This document shows positions 11,501 to 22,480 of a stretch of DNA of 64,000 bases, piece by piece (within the stretch, counting starts at the first letter, position 1; the number at the start of each line of letters is the position of its first letter). A model generated the notes under the pieces. It was not told the DNA's origin. It did not search any database and saw only the letters and a program-made list of their open reading frames with translations. Origin of the DNA: CAZJRB01 sp964547995 (GTDB lineage Bacteria > Planctomycetota > Planctomycetia > Pirellulales > Thermoguttaceae); the NCBI GenBank assembly GCA_964547995.1, contig CAZJRB010000002.1, positions 1 through 64,000 of the forward strand, in the 5' to 3' direction. The translations under genes were made by a program, and so were the position numbers.

Positions 11501-13644
11501 ACCCGCCCGGGCCGGTCACCGTCCGCCTGGACTTGCAGGACGCGGTGATGGGCGAGTTCCTGGTGTTCGTCGAGAACGACCGGCTGCTGACCGCGGAAAA
11601 ACACTCCGCCCCGATCCCCGTGGTCAACACCGGCCGGACCAACCGCCGGTTTGTCACGATCGAGAACGCAAGCGCCGATGAAATCGTCTTCGAGTCGGTC
11701 AAGGAAATGGAGCCGCTCAGCCGCCAGCAGCGGGAATGGAAAATCCTCAAGCAGATGCTCGAAGCCCCGCACGACGCCAACAACCCGCCCGGCGCGGGAA
11801 AACGCAAGCGAGAGTCCTTCTACACCGATGCCTTTGTCATCGATACCGATGCACAATCGCCGGAACTCGTCTTCACCACCAAGCTCCGCGAGCTGATCAA
11901 GATGGCCGGCGCCAAGATCGGATTGGCCGAGACGGTGCTCGTGCTCGACTCGAACGGCGCCTACCGCGCCGAGATAACGTATCACCTGAACAACAAGACC
12001 GAGCAGTTCCTGGAAATCGAGTTGCCGACGACCGGCAAGCTTTGGGCCGCCCGGGTGGCGAACCAGCCGGTCAAACCGACCGAGGTTCCCGGCGCGAATA
12101 ACCCGCAAATGGTGCGGATCCCGCTGGTGAAGACGGCCGAGGGCGATCTCGACTACGAAGTGCGGCTCTACTACGGCGGCAAGATCAAGCGGCTCGGGGT
12201 CCTCCGTCACGCCGACTTCCCCCTGGTCCACACCAGGAACATCGACGTTGCACGCAGCCTCGTGGAGCTGCGCCTGCCGAAAACCCACCGGTGGTTCGAC
12301 TTCGGCGGCAGCATGGGGCTGGTCGACGACAAGGGCGAGTACCTGGCCATGCAGGTCGATTATCTCACCGAGGAAGCCAAACAGCAGCTCGATACGCTCC
12401 GCCACGGCGGCAAGTTCTCCCAGGCCCGCGTGCTGGGAAACCTCAGACAGATCCAAGAGACCAACCGCGCTTACCAAACGTCGGCCGACGTCAGGCAAAA
12501 CCTCATGCAAAGCCCCAAGCTGCAACTCGCCTTTGACCAAAACACGAGTATCCTCCAGGATATGCAACAGGAGATCACCAAACAGCAGGCGGCGCCCCAG
12601 GAGGCGGACGCCTATGACAACTGGGACCGGCTCAACACCCGATACCAGCATCAGAAAACCGTCCGATCGCGCGACATCGTCAAGGACCTTGCGCCCAACT
12701 GGGGCAAGGCCCGCGGCGAACCGCAACCGCAACCCCAAAGCGAGGCGAAGTTCAACTACAATTTCCTCGACAAGAACAAACTCGCCAATCCGGAGGTGGC
12801 GGAGGCCAAGGACCGCGACAAGGAAGACAAGAAAGTCGCCGGCAAGAAGACCGGTGGATGGCAATACAAGTCGCGACAACCGGCCGCTCAACCCCAGGCC
12901 CGACAACCCAGGGCCGTCGCCGTCGCCAAGGGAAAAGTGAAGGAGCAACTCGAATATGGCCGCACCGTGCAATTACCCATCTTCAATTTCCCGTCCCGGC
13001 GCAAGGCCGTTGCCGACTTGGACCGGACCGCCGGAACCCGGTATCAGCAGAGACTCCAGGTGCAACAGGAGGCGCAGCAGCAGGGTGGCCAACAGGGGCA
13101 ACAACAATGGAGCGCGCCACGCGGCCGACCAGCGGTCGTGAGGGCGCCGGTTGACTTCGACGCGGATGTTCCGATGAAGATGTTATTATGTCCAACCGAA
13201 CCGTCCGAAGCTTACGATGTCCCGGACTATGGCGTAGAGTACACTGGCGGCATCGCCAGGCCGTTCAGCATGGGTCCGACCGGTCTGGCCAGCCTCGAAA
13301 TGCGGCTGCCGGAGATGGGAGACATGTGCCGCGTTTACTTTTTCACCACGCCGCTGGGCGAGGTGAAGGTTACCGGCCGGGCCGCTTCGGTGGGCGTGAT
13401 CAACCGGCTTGTCCAGTTGGGGATATTGGCGGCGGTCGTGCTCCTCGCGGTGTGTCTGGTGCTGCTCGTCCGGCGCGGGCGGTTCAACTGGCTTGCCGGC
13501 CGGGTGGCCACGACCGTGATGATCTGCATCGGGTTGCTTTGCTTCGTCGTCGCGCTGCTGCCCTTTGCCGGGTTGGCCCTGGCGGCCACCGGCGCCGTGA
13601 TCAAGGTCCGGCGCCACAACGCCGCAAAGACGGCAAAGGCGTAG
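5575..13644 (+). CDS. Giant secreted membrane protein, two fused family units (2689 aa)
   Basis: Function unknown. AGGAGG at 5561-5566 fixes the start. Unit 1 (residues 1-1240) has a signal peptide, the family motif at about 35 (EIYVPFEDLDVLL), long beta-rich repeats, an acidic Pro/Glu linker, a coiled coil at about 1050-1085 and membrane segments at about 1158-1240. A second signal-like hydrophobic stretch then follows (about 1250-1268, GAFLLAICLAPAADA), a Pro/Ala spacer, and unit 2 with the motif again at about 1308 (LLVPYGRYVELW). Unit 2 contains Gln-rich tracts near 1425-1450 and 2490-2515 and ends in membrane segments at about 2609-2680. The layout is a head-to-tail fusion of two copies of the protein encoded just upstream. 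Confidence 0.8.
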   Translation: MRSLSFIIPALLLAAYPAGAFGPKKPAKEKPVREIYVPFEDLDVLLQNQPRRVLLSREEYDALVKKAKKSPEEHLPVPAVLLSADYDAEIETERAVLTGKLALEVLEDGLHALPLDISGVGLAGAKLDGRDAAIGRDPGGRLSLLVEGVGRHVLALEMVAPLETTAARQTLHFRLPRPPAAGFHLTVPGDVEVKSGLEVVSRELDEDARITRFELLPKAGDVTLMLSLNSRLRRREQVLIARSVFVDEITQAYEKLHARISMVILHRAVDRFRFVVPEGFEVTEIDSPKLARWDVKADGGRRILNVYLREETTDTVKLDLSAIKTPSALQSWRLPRLEPLDVAGQVAVVGLLVEDRLQAEDVAPEGLIPINTEVLRRALPSTIFHPAPGTPPLRAVAAYYAPQGRFGLAAEFVKPPAVVAVTSSRLLIIADKGQEMLGGINILLDKEKRFGFDISVPKGWHIDSVTGPDEQPLAFERYGAEDEAGRIHVRVPEGIPVGKPFPVNFLAINTPAGWLDAWESKTVAFPIFAVAGVSREQGAVAVEIRDDMTVRPEQLEQLTPLDDDEKEEFGLSTEATSLAYRCEAPDYAATFRVERTRAQLTARTFSFLRVKPDALLAHYEIIFNVDEGRTRRLEIALPEDTPEALSIKGLDGLKIKEYTRKTVEGQQHWTVELAEPRNGTLRLAVDFQQRAAIEDTKDLPLPIVVARGVAYQSGMIAVEGDAELDVRIDPGGARRIDVGELVDADYMPGRRLLGAYSFVGDPPAVKLNVFRHPGYGLFSAIVERATLDTYVSANGDAQTLALFQLRTKALFLEVRLPGDSQLWSAELDGVGIKPQREGESLLVSLPAKSARASRTLKIVYAGGVRSLNLGGNVNMTAPKLLLRASEKTEAVEVPLNELVWKLYLPAGYRIAKSKGTVVTTERVEKPLPAAVQVLGMLYYLAGGHVEPGWFVAVQAARESARARPMKRPYAKKATETDYPDAGRSRGLKYWTDSSDFEGEGAGEDEMLFEPEPPLDLSESEPPAETPAPDEPASKLARPEKEVGPEKPLGLTHEVKTLEERKEELQKEKAGLEADIERERLARDQAKVSPVNVTVAAGASDSIVVADDMRFRLMLAGVRSLKIDLNQGRDGGPPVVFRSLGVNPKLNVTLTNDLRYGYLDWGLGLAVLLIGMAIGRRPVRIRAKFVITVALLATLAPLLSNSVTFAQTCNAVFFGVALLVPYYLLVALVRWLTWLLVRAWYKSRSRRARAAAAAGAFLLAICLAPAADAAPPAPPAPPAPSQRSTSGTPYVIQVVEPSPPVRVPKDALILPYDPDSKTGVKDANRLLVPYGRYVELWNLAHPDKKIEEPKAPVPYALAGGSYQTTLLGDDYLLVTGELRIDVFTDEYVTIPLRLGGGVLGVAELDGKPAKLSAVHAVPPAANAPNPPPQQAAQQAKQQAVQQAEQQAGAPAGPMVMLYVSGKGRHVLNLSVRMKLVRQGGWRVADGVLPAAPATGLDITVPKAETELRLGHVADRRSYETEAANEKINTALSSGGDVSIRWRPKVAEGEVDRTLTAKSTAVLDVREDGLRLVWRLVLEFRRSQREQFTVEVPADYLVEKVEGTNVRGWEARKEEGRQTVEVTLLNAAKNREQFTLHLLRGGPVGLGDLAEFSAPVVTVPDAVLHSGELTVRRSPQLDLRTVESKGLSRTNMTNEANLLAGGEDNEESPLGIRPYQAFKFATMPFTLLLGAEPILPEVTAKVQTILRVSDYKRTLESHAVLDVEKCRLYRVEIAIPDDLRVDNLSVDNLPAPGNFEWVVTERDGQRVLSVYLTAGRQGKVIVLLEGTLGKPGRIDGMPLPRLAILGAKQQEGEIAVQIDPSYDVRTEDLKNCKTVLLRQFQSWLNPDQREATRLTIAYRSADYAGTLKFSPRKPIVTCTTLTNLKVTPREIEETIVLEFNIQQAGIRRIVFQLPADMAGARIKATDLRQKTIEKGGADPPGPVTVRLDLQDAVMGEFLVFVENDRLLTAEKHSAPIPVVNTGRTNRRFVTIENASADEIVFESVKEMEPLSRQQREWKILKQMLEAPHDANNPPGAGKRKRESFYTDAFVIDTDAQSPELVFTTKLRELIKMAGAKIGLAETVLVLDSNGAYRAEITYHLNNKTEQFLEIELPTTGKLWAARVANQPVKPTEVPGANNPQMVRIPLVKTAEGDLDYEVRLYYGGKIKRLGVLRHADFPLVHTRNIDVARSLVELRLPKTHRWFDFGGSMGLVDDKGEYLAMQVDYLTEEAKQQLDTLRHGGKFSQARVLGNLRQIQETNRAYQTSADVRQNLMQSPKLQLAFDQNTSILQDMQQEITKQQAAPQEADAYDNWDRLNTRYQHQKTVRSRDIVKDLAPNWGKARGEPQPQPQSEAKFNYNFLDKNKLANPEVAEAKDRDKEDKKVAGKKTGGWQYKSRQPAAQPQARQPRAVAVAKGKVKEQLEYGRTVQLPIFNFPSRRKAVADLDRTAGTRYQQRLQVQQEAQQQGGQQGQQQWSAPRGRPAVVRAPVDFDADVPMKMLLCPTEPSEAYDVPDYGVEYTGGIARPFSMGPTGLASLEMRLPEMGDMCRVYFFTTPLGEVKVTGRAASVGVINRLVQLGILAAVVLLAVCLVLLVRRGRFNWLAGRVATTVMICIGLLCFVVALLPFAGLALAATGAVIKVRRHNAAKTAKA

Positions 13645-13668
13645 ACGCAATAGCCGTCAAGTGCGGCG

Positions 13669-14907
13669 TCACTGCTTCTCTACGCGGTAAAGATGCTTCT
13701 TGGTGCGCAGGTAGATTGCCTTGCCGGCGACGGCGGGCGAGGCCATGAAGCCGGTTTCCAGTTTGTTGACGGCGATGGGTTTGTACTCCCGGGCGGGTTC
13801 GATCACGAAGGTTTTCGGGTCGTGGTTGAAGAAGTAGATCCGGCCGTCGGCGTAGATCGGCGAGGCGGAGAACTGGCCGCCGACCCGCTCCTGCCAGACG
13901 ACCTCGCCCGTCTTTGCTTCCACACACGTGAGGATGCCGCTGTCGGCGGAGGCGAAGATCAGATCGCCGACCAGCACGGGCGTCGGCTTCATCGACATCC
14001 CCTTGTTGCACTTCCAGACGACGTGGCTGTCGGTCACGTCGCCTTTTCCGTCGGCGCGGACGGCCCAGACCGTCGGCCGGCCGAAGCCGGTGTTGACGAA
14101 GACCATCCCGTGGCCGAACATCGGCCGCGAGGCGTTCGAGAACCCGCCGTGTTTCACACGCCAAATCTCCTTGCCGGTCGCCGGCTCGTAGGCGTTCGTG
14201 TACATCGCGCCGGTGCAGACGAGCTGCTGCCGGCCGTCCACCTCGATCGGCAGCGGCGTGCTGTACGCCTTGCGCAGATCGGGCACCACCTTGGCGAGGT
14301 CCTCCGACCGCGAGGTCTTCCAGACGGTTTTGCCGGTCTTCTTGTCCAGCGCAATCACGAATTGCACGTCGATCCCGTCCATCGAGAGGATCAGCAGGTC
14401 GCCGTAGATAATCGGCGACGAGCCGGGCCCGCGGAAGTGGTCGCACAGGATGTCGCGGCGCTGCCAAAGGACCTCGGCCGTCTTCGTGTCGATGCACGCG
14501 GTGCCGTAGGCGCCGAAATGGACGTAGACGCGGCCTTCCTCGATTGCCGGGGTCGGCGAGGCATAGCTGTTCAGCGCATTGGTGATCTGCAATTTGTCGT
14601 TGTGAAAGATTTTGAAATCGTGGAGGATTTTGCCGGACTCGCGGTCGACGCAGAGGACGAACTGGTCGTGGCCGTCCTCGGTGGCGGTGGTCAGCCAGAT
14701 CTGATCTCCCCAAACGACCGGCGAGGACCACGCCCGGCCGTGGATCGGCGTTTTCCAGACGACATTCTCGGTTTCGCTCCAAGTGACGGGCAGCCCGGTC
14801 GCATCCGAGTGCCCATTATCCGGCCCCCGAAACTGCGGCCAGTTATCGCCGGCGAGCGTGGAATGTACAAAGAGTAGCAGGATGATCATGGAAGTCATAA
14901 TGCGCAT
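13669..14907 (-). CDS. Secreted PQQ-like beta-propeller protein (412 aa)
   Basis: An outer-membrane-assembly BamB-type or quinoprotein-like propeller. The chosen ATG at 14907 gives a signal peptide (MRIMTSMIILLLFVHSTLAG) directly followed by DNWPQFRGPDNG, the usual mature start of planctomycete PQQ-like repeat proteins. Blade motifs are visible along the length: VVWKTPIHGRAWSSPVVWGD, LCVDRESGKIL, IALDKKTGKTVWKT and VEAKTGEVVWQE. No catalytic dehydrogenase region is evident, so a binding or scaffolding role in the periplasm is more likely than quinoprotein catalysis. It converges with the giant-protein operon (24 bp apart) and is followed upstream by a perfect inverted repeat. Confidence 0.85.
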   Translation of the reverse strand: MRIMTSMIILLLFVHSTLAGDNWPQFRGPDNGHSDATGLPVTWSETENVVWKTPIHGRAWSSPVVWGDQIWLTTATEDGHDQFVLCVDRESGKILHDFKIFHNDKLQITNALNSYASPTPAIEEGRVYVHFGAYGTACIDTKTAEVLWQRRDILCDHFRGPGSSPIIYGDLLILSMDGIDVQFVIALDKKTGKTVWKTSRSEDLAKVVPDLRKAYSTPLPIEVDGRQQLVCTGAMYTNAYEPATGKEIWRVKHGGFSNASRPMFGHGMVFVNTGFGRPTVWAVRADGKGDVTDSHVVWKCNKGMSMKPTPVLVGDLIFASADSGILTCVEAKTGEVVWQERVGGQFSASPIYADGRIYFFNHDPKTFVIEPAREYKPIAVNKLETGFMASPAVAGKAIYLRTKKHLYRVEKQ

Positions 14908-14926
14908 CGTCGATTCTCTCGATTCA

Positions 14927-15004
14927 CGTCGTTTAGCCGCCGACGGCACGTCGGCGAGAACACTGTGTGACGTTTGCCGACGTGCCGTCGGCGGCTAAAC
15001 GACG
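14927..15004. repeat. Perfect 29-bp inverted repeat, GTTTAGCCGCC family
   Basis: Left arm 14927-14955 and right arm 14976-15004 are exact reverse complements, with a 20-base loop. The outer ends read CGTCGTTTAGCCGCC and the inner ends contain GGCACGTCGGC. It lies between two minus-strand genes and has no T-run, so a simple intrinsic terminator is unlikely. A diverged copy lies at 15921-15999. It looks like a REP or small mobile palindrome family. Confidence 0.85.
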
Positions 15005-15021
15005 AAGGGGTGATGTTGTTC

Positions 15022-15891
15022 TTACTTTTTCTCCGCTGTCATTCGTGTGGCGAATTCCTTCCACGCCCCGATCGATCGTTCGAGATTTTTGCGGGGGTCG
15101 CCTTTGATGGCGTAGCACTGGAGGCCGATCGGGCCGTTGTAGCCGAGGGTTTTTAGGGTTTTCAGGAAGTTGTAGACATCAAACTCGCCGCTGTCGAGGG
15201 TCTGGATCAGGCGGTCCCAGTTGCCTTCGTGGTCGGCGCCGTTGATGCTTACGAGCATCAAGTGCGGCAGGGCTTGTTTCAACCGCTTCTCCATGTTCGG
15301 CTCGTCGCCCACCTTGAGCCAGTGGCACAGGTTGAATGCCACGCCGACGTTCTCGCGGTCGACCTTGTCGGCCACGCGGACGGCGTCCTCGACCCGGGCG
15401 ATGTAGAACCCGACGTGCGGGTAGAGCACGACCCGGAGTCCCGACTCTTTGGCCAGATCGGCCACTTCGCGGACCACTTTGACGGCCTGATCGTCGAAGT
15501 CGGGACTCGATGGTTTGCCGCCGTGGATGGTCAGCCAGATGATCGTCTCCCGGCCTTTGAGGTCTTTGATGGCCTGCGGCAGTGCGGCGTCGAACGAAGT
15601 TCCCTTCGGACCGACGCGGGCGCCGACGTAGATGCTGTGGATCTTGACGCCCTGGCCGCCGTAAGCTTTCAGCGCAGCCGGCAGGTTCTTGGCGCCGGTG
15701 TATCCGACGCCGTCGTAGCCGAGTTCCTTCAGGAGTTCTGCCCGCTGGTCGAGCGAGAGCCTTCCACAGCCGTTGTCGAAGGCGAAGAATTCGTTGTCGA
15801 GTTTCAGTTTTCCGGCCGGTTCGGCGGCCAGCAATGCTGCTGGGCAAAGAGAGAACACCAGCAAAGCTAGAACACAAGGCGATCGTTTCAT
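15022..15891 (-). CDS. Secreted xylose-isomerase-like TIM-barrel protein (289 aa)
   Basis: Sugar phosphate isomerase/epimerase family (AP endonuclease 2 / xylose isomerase-like TIM barrel). The ATG at 15891 yields a signal peptide (MKRSPCVLALLVFSLCPAALLAAEP). Barrel-strand and metal-ligand type segments are visible: LKELGYDGVGYTG, LRVVLYPHVGFYI, VGVAFNLCHWLKVGDEPN, LMLVSINGADHEG and NGPIGLQCYAIKGDP, which supply the expected His, Glu and Asp ligands of the family. Secreted members act on free or oxidised sugars rather than sugar phosphates; the substrate here is unknown. It lies just downstream of a Tat-exported oxidoreductase, which fits successive steps of 3-ketosugar metabolism. Confidence 0.82.
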   Translation of the reverse strand: MKRSPCVLALLVFSLCPAALLAAEPAGKLKLDNEFFAFDNGCGRLSLDQRAELLKELGYDGVGYTGAKNLPAALKAYGGQGVKIHSIYVGARVGPKGTSFDAALPQAIKDLKGRETIIWLTIHGGKPSSPDFDDQAVKVVREVADLAKESGLRVVLYPHVGFYIARVEDAVRVADKVDRENVGVAFNLCHWLKVGDEPNMEKRLKQALPHLMLVSINGADHEGNWDRLIQTLDSGEFDVYNFLKTLKTLGYNGPIGLQCYAIKGDPRKNLERSIGAWKEFATRMTAEKK

Positions 15892-15920
15892 GTGTTTCGC
15901 TCCAGATGATTTTGGTGCAT

Positions 15921-15999
15921 GTTTAGCCGCCGTCGGCACGACGGCGTGGTTGCGAGCCGGTCGGCGCAACCCTGGCCGACGTGCCGGCGGCCGCTAAAC
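15921..15999. repeat. Imperfect inverted repeat, second GTTTAGC family copy
   Basis: Arms 15921-15945 and 15975-15999 match as reverse complements at 22 of 25 positions, and the arms share the GTTTAGC ends and GGCACG core of the repeat at 14927-15004. The right arm overlaps the stop codon of the 15994-17331 gene: the terminal GTTTAG of the repeat, read on the minus strand, supplies that TAG. Confidence 0.75.
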
Positions 16000-17331
16000 G
16001 GGCTGTTTCGGCGTGTGGATCGGTTTGTCGACAAACGCGTTGGCGGCGTCGTTGTTGGTAAAACGTTCTTTCTCGGGGTTCCATTTGAGTTTCTCGCCTA
16101 CCTGGATGGCAATGTGCCCCAGGTGGCACAGCGAGGTAACGCGGTGGCCGACTTCGGCCGGCTCGAGCGTTTCCTGGCGGGTTTTGACCGAGTCGATAAA
16201 GTCCCGCTTGTCGCTTTTCATGCGGAAATGGATCTCGTCGGGGCCGATCTTCGATTGGAGAATCGACGCCGGTTGGGCCTCGATCTTGCCAAAGCCGCCC
16301 TTGATCCACCCCTTGTCGCCCTCGATCTTGAAATAAGGTCTCTCGGTCCGGTAGGTCCAGCAGATGCCGCCGGCAAACTTGTACTTGACCTCGAAGCTCA
16401 GCAGGACGTTCCAAAAGCTGTCCGCTGGCGGGTACTTGCCGGTCCCCTCGATCTCGACGGGCCCGGTCCGTTCCAGGCCGGTACACCACATGGCCCCGTC
16501 GTCCAGATGGGTTCCCCAGTTGGTGATCATACCGTCGCAGTAGAAGAGGTGGCGCATCCAGCCGGGCCGGGCGTACGACTTCGGCGTGTGGACGCGTTTC
16601 TGCGTGTAGGTCGCCCGCGGCGCGGGGCCTTGCCACCGCTCGTAATCGAGTTCCTTGGGCACGGGCATGTCCGGCTGTGGCGGGCAGCCGACGTCGCTTC
16701 CCGGCACTCCGACGGTAACGGTATGGATCTTGCCGATTCGGCCGTTGCGGACCAGCTCGGCGGCGCGATGCACGCCGGGAACCGACCGCAGTTCGCTATC
16801 GACGCGAAAGATGCGTTTCTTCTCTGCCGCAAGATTGCTGAGCTTGCGTCCCTCGGCGATGGTGCGCGTGATGGGTTTCTCCAGCGACACGTCTATGCCG
16901 GCTTCCATGGCGGCGATGGCCATCGGGGCGTGCCAGTGGTCGGGCGTAGAAATCAACACCGCGTCGAGGCCTCTGTAATCGAGCACTTCGTTGAAATCGA
17001 CGCACGTGCCGCAACCTTTGTATTTGCCGGAAGCCTTCTCCTTGGCATACGCCTTTTCGACGGCATTCTTGGCGTTTTCGAGCCGCCAGGCGTCGACGTC
17101 GCAGGCCGCGAGGATCTGGACGTCGGGCATCTTGTAGAACTGGGGCATGCTCTTGATGATCGCCTGGCGCCCGGTGCCGATGAGCCCGACGGTGATACGG
17201 TTGCTCGGCGCTGCCCGCTGCCCGGCGCCCAAGGCCGAACCCGGCACCAGCGCCGGGGCAGTGCAAACGGCGGCCGTTGCTGCTGTGCGCTTCAGAAAAC
17301 GTCGCCGAGTGACGGGGGTCTTACCAGCCAT
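15994..17331 (-). CDS. Tat-exported Gfo/Idh/MocA oxidoreductase (445 aa)
   Basis: NAD(P)-dependent sugar oxidoreductase of the Gfo/Idh/MocA family. An AAGGAG lies just upstream of the ATG at 17331. The N-terminus is a twin-arginine signal (TRRRFLKRTAATAAV, cleavage near GSALG). The Rossmann motif follows (ITVGLIGTGRQ), then the family signatures ISTPDHWHAPMAIAAMEAG and VSLEKPITRTIAEG, where EKP supplies the cofactor-side lysine. The C-terminal domain carries the substrate barrel (NWGTHLDDGAMW). Export as a folded cofactor-bound enzyme is typical of planctomycetes. It is probably in a set with the downstream epimerase. Confidence 0.9.
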   Translation of the reverse strand: MAGKTPVTRRRFLKRTAATAAVCTAPALVPGSALGAGQRAAPSNRITVGLIGTGRQAIIKSMPQFYKMPDVQILAACDVDAWRLENAKNAVEKAYAKEKASGKYKGCGTCVDFNEVLDYRGLDAVLISTPDHWHAPMAIAAMEAGIDVSLEKPITRTIAEGRKLSNLAAEKKRIFRVDSELRSVPGVHRAAELVRNGRIGKIHTVTVGVPGSDVGCPPQPDMPVPKELDYERWQGPAPRATYTQKRVHTPKSYARPGWMRHLFYCDGMITNWGTHLDDGAMWCTGLERTGPVEIEGTGKYPPADSFWNVLLSFEVKYKFAGGICWTYRTERPYFKIEGDKGWIKGGFGKIEAQPASILQSKIGPDEIHFRMKSDKRDFIDSVKTRQETLEPAEVGHRVTSLCHLGHIAIQVGEKLKWNPEKERFTNNDAANAFVDKPIHTPKQPV

Positions 17332-17427
17332 GATGATCTCCTTTGAGGTATGTCTTTCCGCCATTGATTGTGGCGGATCGAGGAGTGGAAGTCAAGAAAT
17401 CGCGGAATTGGGGGCTTGCCAACATTT

Positions 17428-17506
17428 CCGCGACCACTGGTCGCGGCTTTGTAGGGTGAACAGAAGCCCGGCACGCGACGTAGAACCCCGGCACGCAGTG
17501 CCGGGG
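17428..17506. repeat. Two adjacent palindromes
   Basis: First, CCGCGACCA at 17428-17436 and TGGTCGCGG at 17438-17446 form a 9-bp stem around a single base. Second, CCCCGGCAC at 17486-17494 and GTGCCGGGG at 17498-17506 form a 9-bp stem with a GCA loop, followed by CTTTT. The second could act as a terminator on the plus strand but no plus-strand gene precedes it. A relative with a compensatory stem change lies at 48043-48063. Confidence 0.75.
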
Positions 17507-17556
17507 CTTTTGCTCCAATGCGGCCCCCTCAACCCTCGACTCTCAACTCTGGACTC

Positions 17557-18402
17557 TCAGCTCAATGGAACCACCAATCCGTCGTAGGCCAGTTCCATTC
17601 CCTGTGGAAGCGCGGCATTGGTCGGCAGATGGTCGAGGTCGTGACAGATGTGCGTGAACAGGGTCTGTCCGGGAGCGAGGCCGCGGGCCGCGTCGATCGC
17701 TTCTTCGAGGCTGAAATGAGTAGCGTGCGGCCGGCGGCGCAGGGCGTCGAGAATCAATACGTCGAGGCCGTGCAGCTTCGAAGCGCTTTGCGGCGGGATC
17801 CCGTTCGTATCGGTGCAATACGCGATGTTGCCGAAGCGATAGCCGAGCACGTCGTAACGCCCGTGCCTAAGCGGCACCGGCGTTACCTCGGTTCCCAGGA
17901 CTGCGAACGGTTTCTTGTCGATTCTTTGAAATTCGATCCGCGGCACGCCGCCGGCCGGATATGCTCGTGACGCCGGATCGAACACGTATTCGAACGTGCG
18001 GCGAATGTGACGTTCCACCTGCCCGGTGCAGTAGACGGGAATGTCGCGCTCGAGGTAGTGTGCAAAGATCCGCAGGTCGTCGAAACCGAAAATATGATCG
18101 GCGTGCTCGTGCGTGTAGACCACGGCGTGGATCAGACCGATCTGCTCCCGGAGCAACTGCGCCCGCAAGTCCGGCGGGGTGTCGACAAGGAGATTTCCCT
18201 CGGGCAACCCCAGCACGACGCTGCACCGGGTGCGATGGTTCTTGGGTTCCTTGCTGCGACAAACCGGGCAACCACATCCGACAACCGGGACGCCGTGCGA
18301 GGTGCCGGTGCCGAGAAACAGGAGTTGACCGGCGATGTCGCGGGTAACTGGTGAACGGGACAAAGCAAGTCTCGGGTATATTTGCGGGGAGAATTTTCCC
18401 AT
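17557..18402 (-). CDS. MBL-fold metallo-hydrolase, PhnP-like (281 aa)
   Basis: Metallo-beta-lactamase fold phosphodiesterase related to PhnP and YycJ types. The zinc-site motif is intact (YTHEHADHIFGFDD), preceded by LLFLGTGTSHGVPVVGCGCP with a CGCPVC cysteine cluster like the structural zinc site of PhnP, and VDTPPDLRAQLL. Later ligands include TPVPLRHGRYDVLGY and FTHICHDLDHLPTN. The frame is open to 18618, but family alignment begins near the GQLLFLGTG segment, so the ATG at 18402 is chosen; a start slightly further in is possible. It is divergent from secA. The substrate is unknown. Confidence 0.82.
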   Translation of the reverse strand: MGKFSPQIYPRLALSRSPVTRDIAGQLLFLGTGTSHGVPVVGCGCPVCRSKEPKNHRTRCSVVLGLPEGNLLVDTPPDLRAQLLREQIGLIHAVVYTHEHADHIFGFDDLRIFAHYLERDIPVYCTGQVERHIRRTFEYVFDPASRAYPAGGVPRIEFQRIDKKPFAVLGTEVTPVPLRHGRYDVLGYRFGNIAYCTDTNGIPPQSASKLHGLDVLILDALRRRPHATHFSLEEAIDAARGLAPGQTLFTHICHDLDHLPTNAALPQGMELAYDGLVVPLS

Positions 18403-18560
18403 AATAGGCTGCCGACGACGAATAACCAAGGGGGCGGTTCTCGCTGCGACCGTCCTGGCTGAGAAGGATACGTCGAGACCTCCACCGACAGGGAACGGTG
18501 CGGATCGACAGGTACTCCGGGGGATACGCCCACAGGGGGGCAAGATACAAACAACCCTTC

Positions 18561-18589
18561 TTGACCCGGCGTATAGGTAGGGGTAAACT
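18561..18589 (+). promoter_or_regulatory. Sigma70-type promoter for secA
   Basis: TTGACC at 18561-18566 and TAAACT at 18584-18589, spacer 17. Transcription would begin near 18596, about 100 bases before the secA ATG. Confidence 0.55.
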
Positions 18590-18698
18590 ACGGGTTTGGG
18601 GACAACTGCGCCTGCCACGGAATTCGCCGATAGGTGCCGTCGGGCTTCTCGGTGCGTTCCTTTTTCGCATATTCCTCCCGGCTGCCGGTTGGATTGTC

Positions 18699-22391
<3,693 letters not shown>

Positions 22392-22480
22392 GTGTTTTGG
22401 TTTCGTCCACAGAGCCGCAAGCAAAGGACAAGAGCGATAAGGAAACGTCGTAGCACGTCTCTCTGGGAAAGGATTCCTCG

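Noticed and set aside
9298..12972. Very long antisense open frame (about 1220 codons) opposite the giant protein
   Set aside because: It lies wholly within a plus-strand gene with family motifs and shows Arg/Leu/His/Gln-rich composition expected from reading GC-rich codons backwards. No ribosome site or motif.
13693..14877. Plus-strand open frame opposite the PQQ-like gene
   Set aside because: Shadow of a well supported minus-strand propeller gene.
15919..17346. Plus-strand open frame (475 codons) opposite the oxidoreductase
   Set aside because: The minus-strand gene has a Tat signal, ribosome site and family motifs; the plus frame includes repeat-derived residues.
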